DNA of 64,000 bases from contig CAWHCB010000008.1 in the NCBI GenBank assembly GCA_963827905.1, positions 97,375-161,374 of the forward strand, read 5' to 3'. Positions 18,176 through 26,572 of this stretch are shown here, one piece after another. The position numbers and the translations under genes are program-made. Position 1 is the stretch's first letter. Every line of letters begins with the position of its first letter. Below the pieces are notes generated by a model that was given only the letters and a program-made list of their open reading frames with translations, was not told the DNA's origin and did no database searches. Origin of the DNA: JACXTP01 sp963827905. GTDB lineage: Archaea > Thermoplasmatota > Thermoplasmata > Methanomassiliicoccales > UBA472.

Positions 18176-18928
18176 ATGAGAACGCAATTGCACACCACCG
18201 GCCTTAGGACGTTGACATGGTTCTCGGCCAAGAAGCTCATCGTCCATCGACGATGGGTCATCGCTTTGTTGATCGCCGTACTGGTAGGGGCGGTGATGGG
18301 TTACTTTGCCACCGAGATCGAGGAGGGCATATCCGCCGCCAGCGATCTACTTAACATATTGGTCCTTTTCTTTTTCATGCCCATCCTGGCATTGATCTAT
18401 GGTGCCTCGATGATAAGGAACGAGATCGATGATCGGAGCATAACCCAGGTCCTTACCTCGCCGATGGACCGTCGGCTCTCATATTTAGGCTACTATTTCG
18501 CCCTGGCCCTGGTCCTGGCCTTGCTGTTGATGCTGGTGACCACCATCGGTTGGGCCTGCTTCTTTGCGGTCAAAGGTTTCGATGCAGCGGCCCTCGAGCT
18601 ACTACTGGGATACCTGTTGACCGTATGCATCGGAGCGTTGGTATACTCCGCCCTGTTCCTGGTGTTCGGGGTGGTCCTTCGTCACCCCATCTACCTGGGC
18701 CTGTTCTATGTTTTCATATGGGAGGACTTCGTGGGCTCCATACCCGGGGCGGCTGAGAACTATACCATAAGACACCATCTTCTTGTGATGGCCTCCGCCT
18801 GGATCGATTATGGGGAGGTTTCCACCATGACGGGTGAACCTTGGACATCGGCGATGGTGCTCTTTGGCCTCACCATTGCCTTGCTTGCGATCGGGTCATG
18901 GGCCTTCTGGAACAAGGAAGTGCCCTGA
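18176..18928 (+). CDS. ABC-2 type membrane permease
   Basis: The 250-residue protein has six predicted membrane helices (VIALLIAVLVGAVMGYFA, ILVLFFFMPILALIYGASMI, YYFALALVLALLLMLVTTIG, LLLGYLLTVCIGALVYSALF, a shorter one, and MVLFGLTIALLAIGSWAFW) and the IRNEIDDRSITQVLTSPM segment characteristic of ABC-2 permeases. GAGGTGGTGAG precedes ATG 18176. It ends the ATPase-permease-ATPase-permease cassette. Having two ATPases and two different permeases suggests a heteromeric exporter or two tandem ones. Confidence 0.88.
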   Translation: MRTQLHTTGLRTLTWFSAKKLIVHRRWVIALLIAVLVGAVMGYFATEIEEGISAASDLLNILVLFFFMPILALIYGASMIRNEIDDRSITQVLTSPMDRRLSYLGYYFALALVLALLLMLVTTIGWACFFAVKGFDAAALELLLGYLLTVCIGALVYSALFLVFGVVLRHPIYLGLFYVFIWEDFVGSIPGAAENYTIRHHLLVMASAWIDYGEVSTMTGEPWTSAMVLFGLTIALLAIGSWAFWNKEVP

Positions 18929-18979
18929 TGTGGTGATCAATTATAGGGTTCCTTGAAGAGGTGTGGGTTCGACGTAGCA

Positions 18980-19474
18980 TCATTCGGATCGTTTGCGCAG
19001 TTTGTAGCCCGTCCCTTGGAACAAGGCGATCATTTGCCCGCCCTGGAACACCTTGGCCTCGTAAAGGGAGGTGCTCTTCGTCTCGCATATCAAGATGGCC
19101 GTTGCCTCCAATGGGCCACGCCCGGGACGCACATAATTAATGCTGGCGGAGATGGCCACCTGATACTCCGGACCTAGATTGCCAGCGATGGCGAAGGCCT
19201 GGTCCGCCAGCGCGAACACCGTCCCCCCGTGGGCCGCCCCCAATGAATTCTCCTTCCCCTGGATGTCCATCCTTACCGTGACCTCTCCGTTCGAGGAAAT
19301 GCTCACCAGCTCGATGCCCATGAATCGGGCGAACGGGGATGTGATGATGCCTCTCAGCCGGTCGACCACATCTGGCGAGCGACCTTCCTCCCAGTCATTG
19401 AGCCATGTACTCAAGGTTGCAAGCCCTTGGGCGCTAATAATGATTGGGACCGACCTTCGGCCGCCCGCATCCAT
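18980..19474 (-). CDS. Hotdog-fold thioesterase (PaaI family)
   Basis: The core from SPFARFMGIELVSI through GAAHGGTVFALADQAFAIA and ASINYVRPG to the end is a PaaI-type hotdog domain; GAAHGG with the following Asp is the active-site region for acyl-CoA thioester hydrolysis. The first 40 residues are not conserved; the true start may be a TTG some 20 codons inside (AAGGG lies before it). The gene is convergent with the ABC cassette. The substrate is not predictable, though phenylacetyl-CoA-like acyl groups are typical for the family. Confidence 0.8.
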   Translation of the reverse strand: MDAGGRRSVPIIISAQGLATLSTWLNDWEEGRSPDVVDRLRGIITSPFARFMGIELVSISSNGEVTVRMDIQGKENSLGAAHGGTVFALADQAFAIAGNLGPEYQVAISASINYVRPGRGPLEATAILICETKSTSLYEAKVFQGGQMIALFQGTGYKLRKRSE

Positions 19475-19575
19475 CGCAACATGAATTATATCGTCTTGGA
19501 AAATGAGGGCCAGGCATTAATAACAGGATGCCTCTCCCAACCATGGCCAATGGGATCTGAGGGAGAAAGTATCTG

Positions 19576-19897
19576 ATGTCAAATGCTGTGCGGGTCCATT
19601 ACATCAAGCCGGGAGAACTCCGTTCGATGATGGAGAACGAGGAATGGCAGCGAATGTGACCTCGTCGATGTGCGGAGGGAGGACGAGTTCCGGAACGGAC
19701 ACATCCAAGGTGCTCGCCTCATCCCAGTGGACTCGTTGGAGTCCAGGGCCTCAGAGCTCGATCGCAGTAAGGCGACCGTGCTCTATTGCAAATCCGGGAA
19801 GAGGTGTCAGAGGGGCGCCCAGATCCTAGCGGAAAAAGGATGGGATGAGGTCTTTATTCTTGATGGAGGGTATGATTCCTATCGCTCATCACCCTAG
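19576..19897 (+). CDS. Rhodanese-like sulfurtransferase, frame broken near 19650
   Basis: From ATG 19576 the frame reads to NEEWQR and hits a stop; shifting it near 19650 continues DLVDVRREDEFRNGHI, then GARLIP, the active-site loop YCKSGKRCQRG with nucleophilic Cys, and FILDGGYDSY, stop 19897. This is a single rhodanese domain of about 107 residues, transferring sulfur via a cysteine persulfide. GGGAGAAAG precedes the start by about seven bases. The substrate is unknown. It is a lone gene convergent with the RibD-like gene. Confidence 0.78.
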
Positions 19898-19913
19898 TCC
19901 CTGCTCGTCCAAA

Positions 19914-20571
19914 TCATTTTCCAAACCTGTACCTCAGGAGCTCGACGCCGCCACGCATACGCTGGGAGCGGACGAGCTCTAACCTGGGCACATCCTCGTC
20001 CTTCTCTGCCTCAGGGCCGAGGAAGAACCGATTCTGCGACGTTCCTCCCAGGAGGTAGGGGTATATCATCAGGACAAGTTCGTCTGCCAGTCTCGCGCGG
20101 ATCAGAGCAGAGGCCAAAGCCCCGCCGCTGTCCACCCTTATCGTCCTGACGCCATGGTCTTCGTGAAGGGCCTCCAGCGCCTCGGCCAGATCCACCTGGA
20201 CACCTTTTGTCCTGATGACATCGACCTTGACCCTTTCCAAATATGACATATACTCCCTCGGGGTGCTCTCGGAGCATAGGACCAGGACCTTGCCCCAATA
20301 TGGTTGGTTCTGCAATCGCCTCCAGGTGCATATCCTTCCTTGACTGTCCGTTACCACCAGCATCTGCATACCTTCCTCTTTCTCCAGCAATGGCTCCAAA
20401 TGCTCGCCGTCGGGCTCGAGCCCCGCCTTGAGAAGGGTGTTGGAACCAGTGAGGGTGGCGTCCGGGTCCAGCTTCGCCGCCACCTCGATAATATAGATCG
20501 ACGTCCCCAAGGAAACGGTCCGTCCTTCCATCCAGGCTCATCGCGGTATGAATTATGACGTGTGGCCTCAT
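19914..20571 (-). CDS. RibD C-terminal/DHFR-like pyrimidine reductase, frame broken near 20490
   Basis: The N-terminus HVIIHTAMSLDGRTDRFLGD is the hallmark of the RibD-C/dihydrofolate-reductase-like family, followed after a frameshift near 20490 by DATLTGSNTLLKAG (NADPH-site region), IRVDSGGALASALI and a C-terminal LLGGTSQNRFF. In archaea such proteins reduce the ribosylamino-pyrimidinone intermediate of riboflavin synthesis (ArfC/RIB7 role) or are paralogs of unknown substrate. The riboflavin genes at 50.4-52.5 kb make the first role reasonable but not proven. The break costs one extra base. Size after repair is about 218 residues, normal for the family. Confidence 0.75.
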
Positions 20572-20637
20572 GCTCTCTCTGATAAAAAGGAGATCAAGGC
20601 ATTATTAATGGATCGCCAGGATGGGTGAAACTGATTT

Positions 20638-21594
20638 TCAAAATAATGGTCCGATCAGATAGAGGAGGAGCAAGTCGACGAAAATGATGAAGAACATGAT
20701 GGATGAGAAATTAAGCTTCGAATGAAGCTCGACATCGAAACCTGGCCGTCCATATCTCCATAGCCCGTAAATGGCCAAGGTCGAGGGCAGCAAGGATGCG
20801 AAGAAAAGGACCCATAGCTCCCGAGAGGCCCCAAGCAGGTCTGCCATCGCCCCGATAAAGAACAAGAACGAGCCTAACAGGGTCACGGCCATGGCCAGGA
20901 CCATCCCTGACCGTAGCCCTATTCGGACCAGCAGATTGTTCTTGCCAGCCAGCCGATCGGATTCGATATCAGGCATCTCCACGGTTATTATGAAGAAAAA
21001 ACCATAACCTAAAAGCACAACCGCCAAGGCCAAGAATTTTAGGTCCAGGGCACCCAAGGAGCACATGTAGCCCAGACCTGGCATGATAATCGCCGAAGCG
21101 ATCGCGGTCGTTACCTCCCCCAATCCACGGTAGACGAAACGTAGAGGGGGTGCGGTGTAGAACCAACCGACCAGATTTCCCCCCCAGGCAAAGGGGAGGA
21201 AGTACCATGCCGGATGGTAGACCAAGAAAAAGATCGTCGCCATGATGGCCGAGAGAAGCATCAGACCTAACGCGATCCTGAGCGCCAGAGGTCGCAATTC
21301 CGGTCGTTGCACCAATATTCCACTGCCTCCGGAGATCGGGTTCCTCTTCGAAATGGCGTCCGCCTCCACATCGAAATAATCATTGCTGAAGGAGACGGCT
21401 AGATGGGCTGGCAACATAATGCTGTAACCTAACAGGAATTGGTCCAGCGATAGGGCGCCATCATTGTACACGGCGAACATGAACCCGAGGGAGTATAGTA
21501 GGAAACCAGGGATGAGGAAATGAGGTCGGGCTAGCAATATTATCGATGATGCCATGGACCGATCGACCTGCTGCCCTTGGACGATGAGGTTCAT
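20638..21594 (-). CDS. UbiA-family prenyltransferase
   Basis: The 318-residue membrane protein has eight or nine hydrophobic helices and the two Asp-rich motifs of the family: SFSNDYFDVEAD (first, prenyl diphosphate/Mg binding) and DIESDRLAGK (second). It transfers an isoprenoid chain to an acceptor in the membrane. The sequence pattern is nearest to MenA-type 1,4-dihydroxy-2-naphthoate polyprenyltransferases, but archaeal members also make geranylgeranylglyceryl lipids or modify haem, and no other quinone gene is in view. A TATA-like box lies about 38 bp upstream. Confidence 0.85.
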   Translation of the reverse strand: MNLIVQGQQVDRSMASSIILLARPHFLIPGFLLYSLGFMFAVYNDGALSLDQFLLGYSIMLPAHLAVSFSNDYFDVEADAISKRNPISGGSGILVQRPELRPLALRIALGLMLLSAIMATIFFLVYHPAWYFLPFAWGGNLVGWFYTAPPLRFVYRGLGEVTTAIASAIIMPGLGYMCSLGALDLKFLALAVVLLGYGFFFIITVEMPDIESDRLAGKNNLLVRIGLRSGMVLAMAVTLLGSFLFFIGAMADLLGASRELWVLFFASLLPSTLAIYGLWRYGRPGFDVELHSKLNFSSIMFFIIFVDLLLLYLIGPLF

Positions 21595-21671
21595 CCGTTT
21601 ACCTATGGTGAGTCCCTCATATTTAGAATTTATAAATATTGAGTGTATAATAAAAATATAGGGTGGCTAGT

Positions 21672-22466
21672 TTAGGGTTTGACCCCGTAACGTCGCACGT
21701 GCTCCCATGAGACGGGCTGGACATCCTTATCGTAGACCTCCATGTCGGTCCTTCCGAAGTCCTCTCTGTCCTTGCCCACCGGGCAAACTTTGATGCAGAT
21801 TCCACAGGGCGATATGCCTTTGATGTTCAATTGCTCGCTCCGTTGCCTGCATAGTTCCTTATCGGTGATGCCAGAAGGATAGTCCTCGGACCGAAGGGCA
21901 TGGACAGGGCAATGGTCGACGCACCTGCCGCAACGAAGGCACAGGTCGGTCGTCATGATGTCATCCGGCTCGATCGATGCCGAGGTTAGAATGGATGTGA
22001 ACCGCACCCTCGGTCCGAACCTCTCGGTGAGGAGCATGTTGTTCCAGCCGAAGGTGCCCAGCCCTGCCAGGTATGCGGCATGGCGGTGGGAGAAGAAGGC
22101 CATCGGCCTCTCTTTGAGGGCGGATAGGCTTGCGTAACCGTCACGGGGGACATAGACGGAAGGGTGACCGAGCTCATCCAGGACCAGAGATAACCTGTAA
22201 GCCGATTGGTCGAGCAGGGAGTTCACGGTCTTGTATTGCTCGTGGTACCAAATGGAAGGTGCCGTGTCGATGATCGGCAACGATATCGGATAGCCGATGA
22301 CCACCACCGATCGACATTCGGGGTAGATGGACCTCGGGAAGAAATCCTCAGGCATTCCCTTTAACGCACCCTCTGCCCGCCAACGGTCTGCCGGGGCCAC
22401 GCCGAAAAGTGGGACGTCCTGATGCCTGATCCTCGCGGCCAATATCGTCCGGAGCTTGTCGGCCAT
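21672..22466 (-). CDS. QueG-like 4Fe-4S protein
   Basis: The 264-residue protein has an N-terminal domain with VVVIGYPISLP and a central AAYLAGLGTFGWNNMLLTERFG stretch typical of the epoxyqueuosine reductase (QueG) superfamily, then two iron-sulfur motifs CLRCGRCVDHCP and CGICIKVCPVG. QueG proper needs cobalamin and is longer; this shorter form lacks the C-terminal HEAT-like part, so it is probably a paralog with an unassigned substrate. ATG 22466 was chosen because the upstream 105 codons of open frame lie over the neighbouring gene and lack protein character. It follows the EF-Tu-like gene after 50 bp on the same strand. Confidence 0.8.
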   Translation of the reverse strand: MADKLRTILAARIRHQDVPLFGVAPADRWRAEGALKGMPEDFFPRSIYPECRSVVVIGYPISLPIIDTAPSIWYHEQYKTVNSLLDQSAYRLSLVLDELGHPSVYVPRDGYASLSALKERPMAFFSHRHAAYLAGLGTFGWNNMLLTERFGPRVRFTSILTSASIEPDDIMTTDLCLRCGRCVDHCPVHALRSEDYPSGITDKELCRQRSEQLNIKGISPCGICIKVCPVGKDREDFGRTDMEVYDKDVQPVSWEHVRRYGVKP

Positions 22467-22516
22467 GTTGATGGATTGGAGCGGGACGCAGATAATCCTA
22501 TGCTCGCTCCCCGGCC

Positions 22517-23476
22517 TCAAGGCAGAACGATGGTCCCCACGATCCTCAACTTCCCACCCTCGAGCTGGGTTAGGACGGCTTTGGACCCTGGTGGGAAGAC
22601 CAGTTCCTTTTCCAGGACCAATTTGAGCATGGGTGACTTCCAGTCCGAACCGTTCTCGACCGACTCTACACGGGAGGGCTGGTACTGCATCCAATGGCCC
22701 ACATGTAAGACCATGCCCTCCTTCAGGGGGGTGGGCCAATATTTGATGAGCGTGGCGGAGACGGTAAGTTCCCTCATGCATCGAATTTCCTTGTCGTTGG
22801 TCAGAACGGACCCTCGGTCCAGTTCGTCTGACTCGATGTTCTTGAGAGCCAGCCCGACCCGGTCACCTAGGTCCGAGACCTCATAATCATCGTCATGTTT
22901 TTGAATAGAACGGACCTGAGCCTGTTTCTTGCCTGGCAGCACGTTGAGGACGTCATGGCGTCTTACAGTTCCCTTGGCCACATAACCGAGGACTACAGTG
23001 CCCACGCCTTTGACGTTGAAATGGTGGTCCACCGGGACCGACCCTGACGACGAAGCGCCCTCGGCAGACTCCGCTTTTGCGGCAAGGTCCAGCAGCATCT
23101 CTCGGATCTTTATCGGATCGGCATCGATGAACTCGAAACCATCCAAAGAGGTGTCCTTGATCAACGGCAGGATGCGGTCTGGGGTGAGGTAGTTGCTGAG
23201 GACGAACCACCCTTTCCTAATGCCAAGGCAGTGCATCATCAATATGCTCTCCCCCAACTGCGCGTTTAACTCGTTCACCACCACCAAGGCGGATTCGGCC
23301 ATGGAACAGGCATAGAACAATGGAGCTAGGCGCTCAGGGTATTTCGTAGGCTCGATGAGACTTACGGTGTCCTGCCCTTTCTTCATGTCGTAGAGCGTGA
23401 TATCGGATGCCGTGCCCTTCTTCCCCAGGGCCTTGGCGTAATCATTGGGGGCCAAAACCACCACGTTCATATTGCC
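22517..23476 (-). CDS. EF-Tu/SelB-like protein lacking a functional G domain
   Basis: The C-terminal two-thirds carry EF-Tu-like beta-barrel domains 2 and 3 (DHHFNVKGVGTVVLGYVAKG, VGLALKNIES, VSATLIKYWPTP, KLRIVGTIVL). The N-terminal 130 residues take the place of the GTPase domain but have no usable P-loop (only KALGKKGTASD), no DxxG, and no NKxD. Such proteins occur in methanogens and their role is unknown; regulation of translation factors or ribosome binding is possible. ATG 23476 was chosen because a TATA-like box (about 23504-23511) sits 28 bp upstream; 29 earlier in-frame codons overlap that box. It is divergent from PPK2. Confidence 0.75.
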   Translation of the reverse strand, partial: GNMNVVVLAPNDYAKALGKKGTASDITLYDMKKGQDTVSLIEPTKYPERLAPLFYACSMAESALVVVNELNAQLGESILMMHCLGIRKGWFVLSNYLTPDRILPLIKDTSLDGFEFIDADPIKIREMLLDLAAKAESAEGASSSGSVPVDHHFNVKGVGTVVLGYVAKGTVRRHDVLNVLPGKKQAQVRSIQKHDDDYEVSDLGDRVGLALKNIESDELDRGSVLTNDKEIRCMRELTVSATLIKYWPTPLKEGMVLHVGHWMQYQPSRVESVENGSDWKSPMLKLVLEKELVFPPGSKAVLTQLEGGKLRIVGTIVLP

Positions 23477-23503
23477 CATGGCTCGGCGAGCATCGAACCC
23501 ATT

Positions 23504-23558
23504 TTTAACCTTTTGCCGGCAAAGGTCCTGGTCGGGATCGGGCGGCAAACAATTTATA
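23504..23558. promoter_or_regulatory. Back-to-back TATA boxes for divergent EF-like and PPK2 genes
   Basis: A TTAAAAAT box (on the reverse strand, about 23504-23511) sits about 28 bp from ATG 23476, and a TTTATAT box (about 23551-23557) sits about 28 bp from GTG 23586. Neither start has a Shine-Dalgarno, so both mRNAs are probably leaderless, and the 110-bp gap is a compact bidirectional promoter. Confidence 0.5.
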
Positions 23559-23585
23559 TCCATATCTTGTTATTTTTTAACCAGG

Positions 23586-25052
23586 GTGAGTCAGCTGCAA
23601 AACGGCAATGACGATTCAGGTGACCTGAAGGATAAGATGGACCGTCTTCGCTTCCAATTGGGGCAGATGCAGCGGACCGCATACGAACTGCAAGTCCCCT
23701 TGGTGGTGGTCTTCGAAAGCCTGGACGTGTGGGGGATGGCCGATGGAGTAAACCGTTTTGTGAGATGCCTTGACCCGAGGGGATGCGATGTGCATTTCAC
23801 GATGGCCCCTACCCTGACTGAGAAGGAGCAACCGTTCATATGCCGTTTCTTCAACAGCATGCCGGCCCGGGGACGGGTGGCGGTGTTCGACCAAAGCTGG
23901 TATTTCTGGCTCGTCTACGACTATTATCGGTCCGGCGATAAGAAGAGGGCCAAGAAGCGGATGGAGGAGATCCGCATGTTGGAACGGCAACATGTGCGTC
24001 AGGGGTGGGTCATCCTCAAGTTCTTCCTGGAGGTCAAGAAGAAGGAACTTCGCCGTCGTTGGGAGCAGGACCCTAAGGAGCCTTGTCGAGGCGAATTCCG
24101 AATGGCCGGTGATGAGTTCATCAAGGACTATGAGGATGTATTGGAGCTTTGGAAAGAGGTCCTTCGGGAGAACGACATCCAATGCGCACCCTGGCATTGG
24201 GTCAGGGCCGATGATGAGGAGTTGGGGTCCATGGAGGTCATGGAAAAGGTCGTGATGGAGATGGAACCGATCCTTCAAGGATCGATGGGGGCCTGTCGGG
24301 CCGGACTGGAGACCAAAGCGCTACCTCCCATCCCCCCCACCGATGTGCTCGCCCAGGCCGACCTGTCCTCCCATATGCCGCTCGAAACGTACAAAGAGAG
24401 GCTGAACCTACTGCAGAAGAGATTGGACCGGGCCCAATGCGATTGCTTCAAGAAACGAATACCCACCATAATCGTTTTCGAAGGGTGGGACGCGGCCGGG
24501 AAAGGGGGGAACATACTCCGTCTCACAGGCCCTTTGAATCCTAGAGGTTACAAGGTCATACCGGTGGCTGCCCCCTCGCAAGAGGAGATCCGACATCATC
24601 ACCTTTGGCGTTTCTACCGTAACTTCCCCCTTGATGGACGCATCGCCATCTTCGATCGGAGCTGGTACGGACGCGTCCTGGTGGAGAGGGTGGAGGGTCT
24701 CGCATCCTCCGAGGAGTGGAATTGGGCATACGAGGAGATTTCGGAGATGGAACGTATGCTCACTGACCATGGTTGCAACCTGATCAAGTTCTGGTTGCAC
24801 ATCGACAAGGAGGAGCAGGGGAGAAGGTTCAAGGAAAGGGAGTCGAGCGAGAGCAAGAGTTGGAAATTGACCCCTGAGGACATCCGGAACCGGGAGAAAT
24901 GGGACACGTATGTTCCCGCCATTGAGGAGATGATCGCCCGGACCAGCACCAAGGAGGCACCCTGGCACGTTGTCCCTTCAAACGATAAAAGGTTCGCTCG
25001 CACGTTCGTGCTTGACAAGGTGGTGCAGGCCATGGAGAAGGGGGCGAAATGA
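23586..25052 (+). CDS. Two-domain polyphosphate kinase 2 (PPK2; polyphosphate:AMP phosphotransferase type)
   Basis: Two PPK2 modules follow each other. The C-terminal module (about residues 270-489) has an intact Walker A GWDAAGKGG, NPRGYKVIP and IAIFDRSWYGRVLVERVEG. The N-terminal module keeps the fold (VVVFESLDVWGMADGVN, VAVFDQSWYFW) but has lost the P-loop Lys, as is usual in fused PPK2 proteins where only one half is catalytic. The class II fused form makes ADP from AMP using polyphosphate. The start is a leaderless GTG at 23586; upstream frame overlaps the divergent gene. No frameshift is needed. Confidence 0.9.
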   Translation: MSQLQNGNDDSGDLKDKMDRLRFQLGQMQRTAYELQVPLVVVFESLDVWGMADGVNRFVRCLDPRGCDVHFTMAPTLTEKEQPFICRFFNSMPARGRVAVFDQSWYFWLVYDYYRSGDKKRAKKRMEEIRMLERQHVRQGWVILKFFLEVKKKELRRRWEQDPKEPCRGEFRMAGDEFIKDYEDVLELWKEVLRENDIQCAPWHWVRADDEELGSMEVMEKVVMEMEPILQGSMGACRAGLETKALPPIPPTDVLAQADLSSHMPLETYKERLNLLQKRLDRAQCDCFKKRIPTIIVFEGWDAAGKGGNILRLTGPLNPRGYKVIPVAAPSQEEIRHHHLWRFYRNFPLDGRIAIFDRSWYGRVLVERVEGLASSEEWNWAYEEISEMERMLTDHGCNLIKFWLHIDKEEQGRRFKERESSESKSWKLTPEDIRNREKWDTYVPAIEEMIARTSTKEAPWHVVPSNDKRFARTFVLDKVVQAMEKGAK

Positions 25053-25108
25053 GCCTTCAGGAGCTTCATGGCTAGATAAAGGTTAAAGGATAAGAGGGCT
25101 ATCGGTGG

Positions 25109-26539
25109 ATGAGTGTAAACACCATGGGAAATGGATTCAAGGGTTTTGGCCTTGACCCGTTAATATTGAAGGCCATCGACCGCATGGGGTTCGTTGACCC
25201 GACCCCGGTCCAAGAACAGACCTTGCCTATCCTGCTGGATGGCAAGGACGTCACTGCCCAGGCCCAGACCGGAACTGGAAAGACGGCAGCTTTCGGGCTC
25301 CCACTACTGCAAAGATTGACGAGAGGGCGCAAGCCCTATGCCCTGATCCTTGTCCCCACCAGAGAGTTGGGCGTCCAGGTCGCGGAGGAACTGAAGAACC
25401 TGGCATATTTCATGGATGATGTGCGCGTCCTTCCAGTCTACGGGGGCAGGAGCATTGACGAACAGATATCCCAGCTCAAACGTGGAGTGGACATCGTGGT
25501 CGGGACACCTGGGCGTCTGATCGACCACTTACAGCGCAAGACCTTGGACCTCGGTGAGATCGAATATCTGGTCCTTGATGAGGCGGACCGAATGCTGGAC
25601 ATGGGTTTCATCGAGGATATCGAGTACATACTCGCCAAGGTACCCAAGGTCCGACAGACCATGCTCTTTTCGGCCACCATACCCGATGGTGTTCGTGAGA
25701 TCGCCGCCAAGCATATGAACGACCCGATCAAAATCACGGTGAGCGAACAGGACCTCGTCCTCCCCACCACCAGGCAGATCTACTTCAACATCGAGCGCAA
25801 GAACAAGATCTGGGCATTGTGCCGAGTGCTGGACAAGTACCAGCCTAAGGCCATCGTGTTCGCCCAGACCAAGATGATGGTGGACATCATCGAGAAACGC
25901 TTGCTCAGCTACGGATATCCTGCCGCCTCCATCCATGGCGACATGACCCAATCCCGTCGGGAGAAGGTGATCAAGGACTTCCGCTCCGGCAAGGTCATGA
26001 TACTTATCGCGACCGATGTGGCCGCTCGAGGTCTGGACATCGAGGGCGTCACCCATGTCATCAACTACGATATCCCGGAGGACCCGGAGGTGTACGTGCA
26101 CCGCATCGGCAGGACCGGCCGGGCGGGCAAGGAGGGCATCGCCATCACCTTCATCACGGCCACCGAGATGTACCTGCTGCGTAAGATCAAGGAATATGGT
26201 GTGGTTGATGTCGAAGAGGAGCAGGTCCCGGAGACGGGAAGGAAGGACATCGTCCGACGCATCACCGATTACACCGATGTGGCGGACATATTCGGCATGG
26301 TGCGCATGCGGATCGATGTGGGAGAGGTTGACGGTCTGCGCAAGGTCGACCTGATGGACTTCCTCTCCAACCAACTGCGCCTTGGGGACATGGACATCGG
26401 CTCAATACTGATAGAGAAGGAGCACTCCATATTCGAGGTCCATAAGGAGGCCGCTGTGAAAGTGGTGAACGGGCTGAAGAAGACCACCCTCAAGGGAAAG
26501 AAGCCAAAGCTGGACATCGTCCCGGTGGATAAATACTGA
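25109..26539 (+). CDS. DEAD-box RNA helicase with C-terminal DbpA/CsdA-like RNA-binding domain
   Basis: The 476-residue protein has every DEAD-box motif: Q motif FGLDPLILKAIDRMGFVDPTPVQ, AQTGTGKT (I), PTRELGVQ (Ia), TPGRLID, VLDEADRML (II), FSATIPD (III), IVFAQTKMM, TDVAARGLDIEGV and HRIGRTGRAGKEG (VI). After residue 380 a domain with IFGMVRMRIDVGEVDGL and DIGSILIEKEHSIFEV resembles the DbpA/CsdA-type RRM that binds rRNA. It likely acts in ribosome assembly or cold-shock RNA unwinding. It stands alone after PPK2; a T-run at 26566-26572 may terminate it. Confidence 0.93.
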   Translation: MSVNTMGNGFKGFGLDPLILKAIDRMGFVDPTPVQEQTLPILLDGKDVTAQAQTGTGKTAAFGLPLLQRLTRGRKPYALILVPTRELGVQVAEELKNLAYFMDDVRVLPVYGGRSIDEQISQLKRGVDIVVGTPGRLIDHLQRKTLDLGEIEYLVLDEADRMLDMGFIEDIEYILAKVPKVRQTMLFSATIPDGVREIAAKHMNDPIKITVSEQDLVLPTTRQIYFNIERKNKIWALCRVLDKYQPKAIVFAQTKMMVDIIEKRLLSYGYPAASIHGDMTQSRREKVIKDFRSGKVMILIATDVAARGLDIEGVTHVINYDIPEDPEVYVHRIGRTGRAGKEGIAITFITATEMYLLRKIKEYGVVDVEEEQVPETGRKDIVRRITDYTDVADIFGMVRMRIDVGEVDGLRKVDLMDFLSNQLRLGDMDIGSILIEKEHSIFEVHKEAAVKVVNGLKKTTLKGKKPKLDIVPVDKY

Positions 26540-26572
26540 CGGGGCCGAGGAGGCTCCGTTACAACGTTTTTT

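Noticed and set aside
22467..22781. N-terminal extension of the QueG-like protein
   Set aside because: It overlaps the well-supported EF-Tu-like gene and its sequence is that gene's out-of-frame shadow.
22517..23476. Selenocysteine elongation factor SelB
   Set aside because: No functional G domain is present and no other selenocysteine gene or SECIS element was seen.
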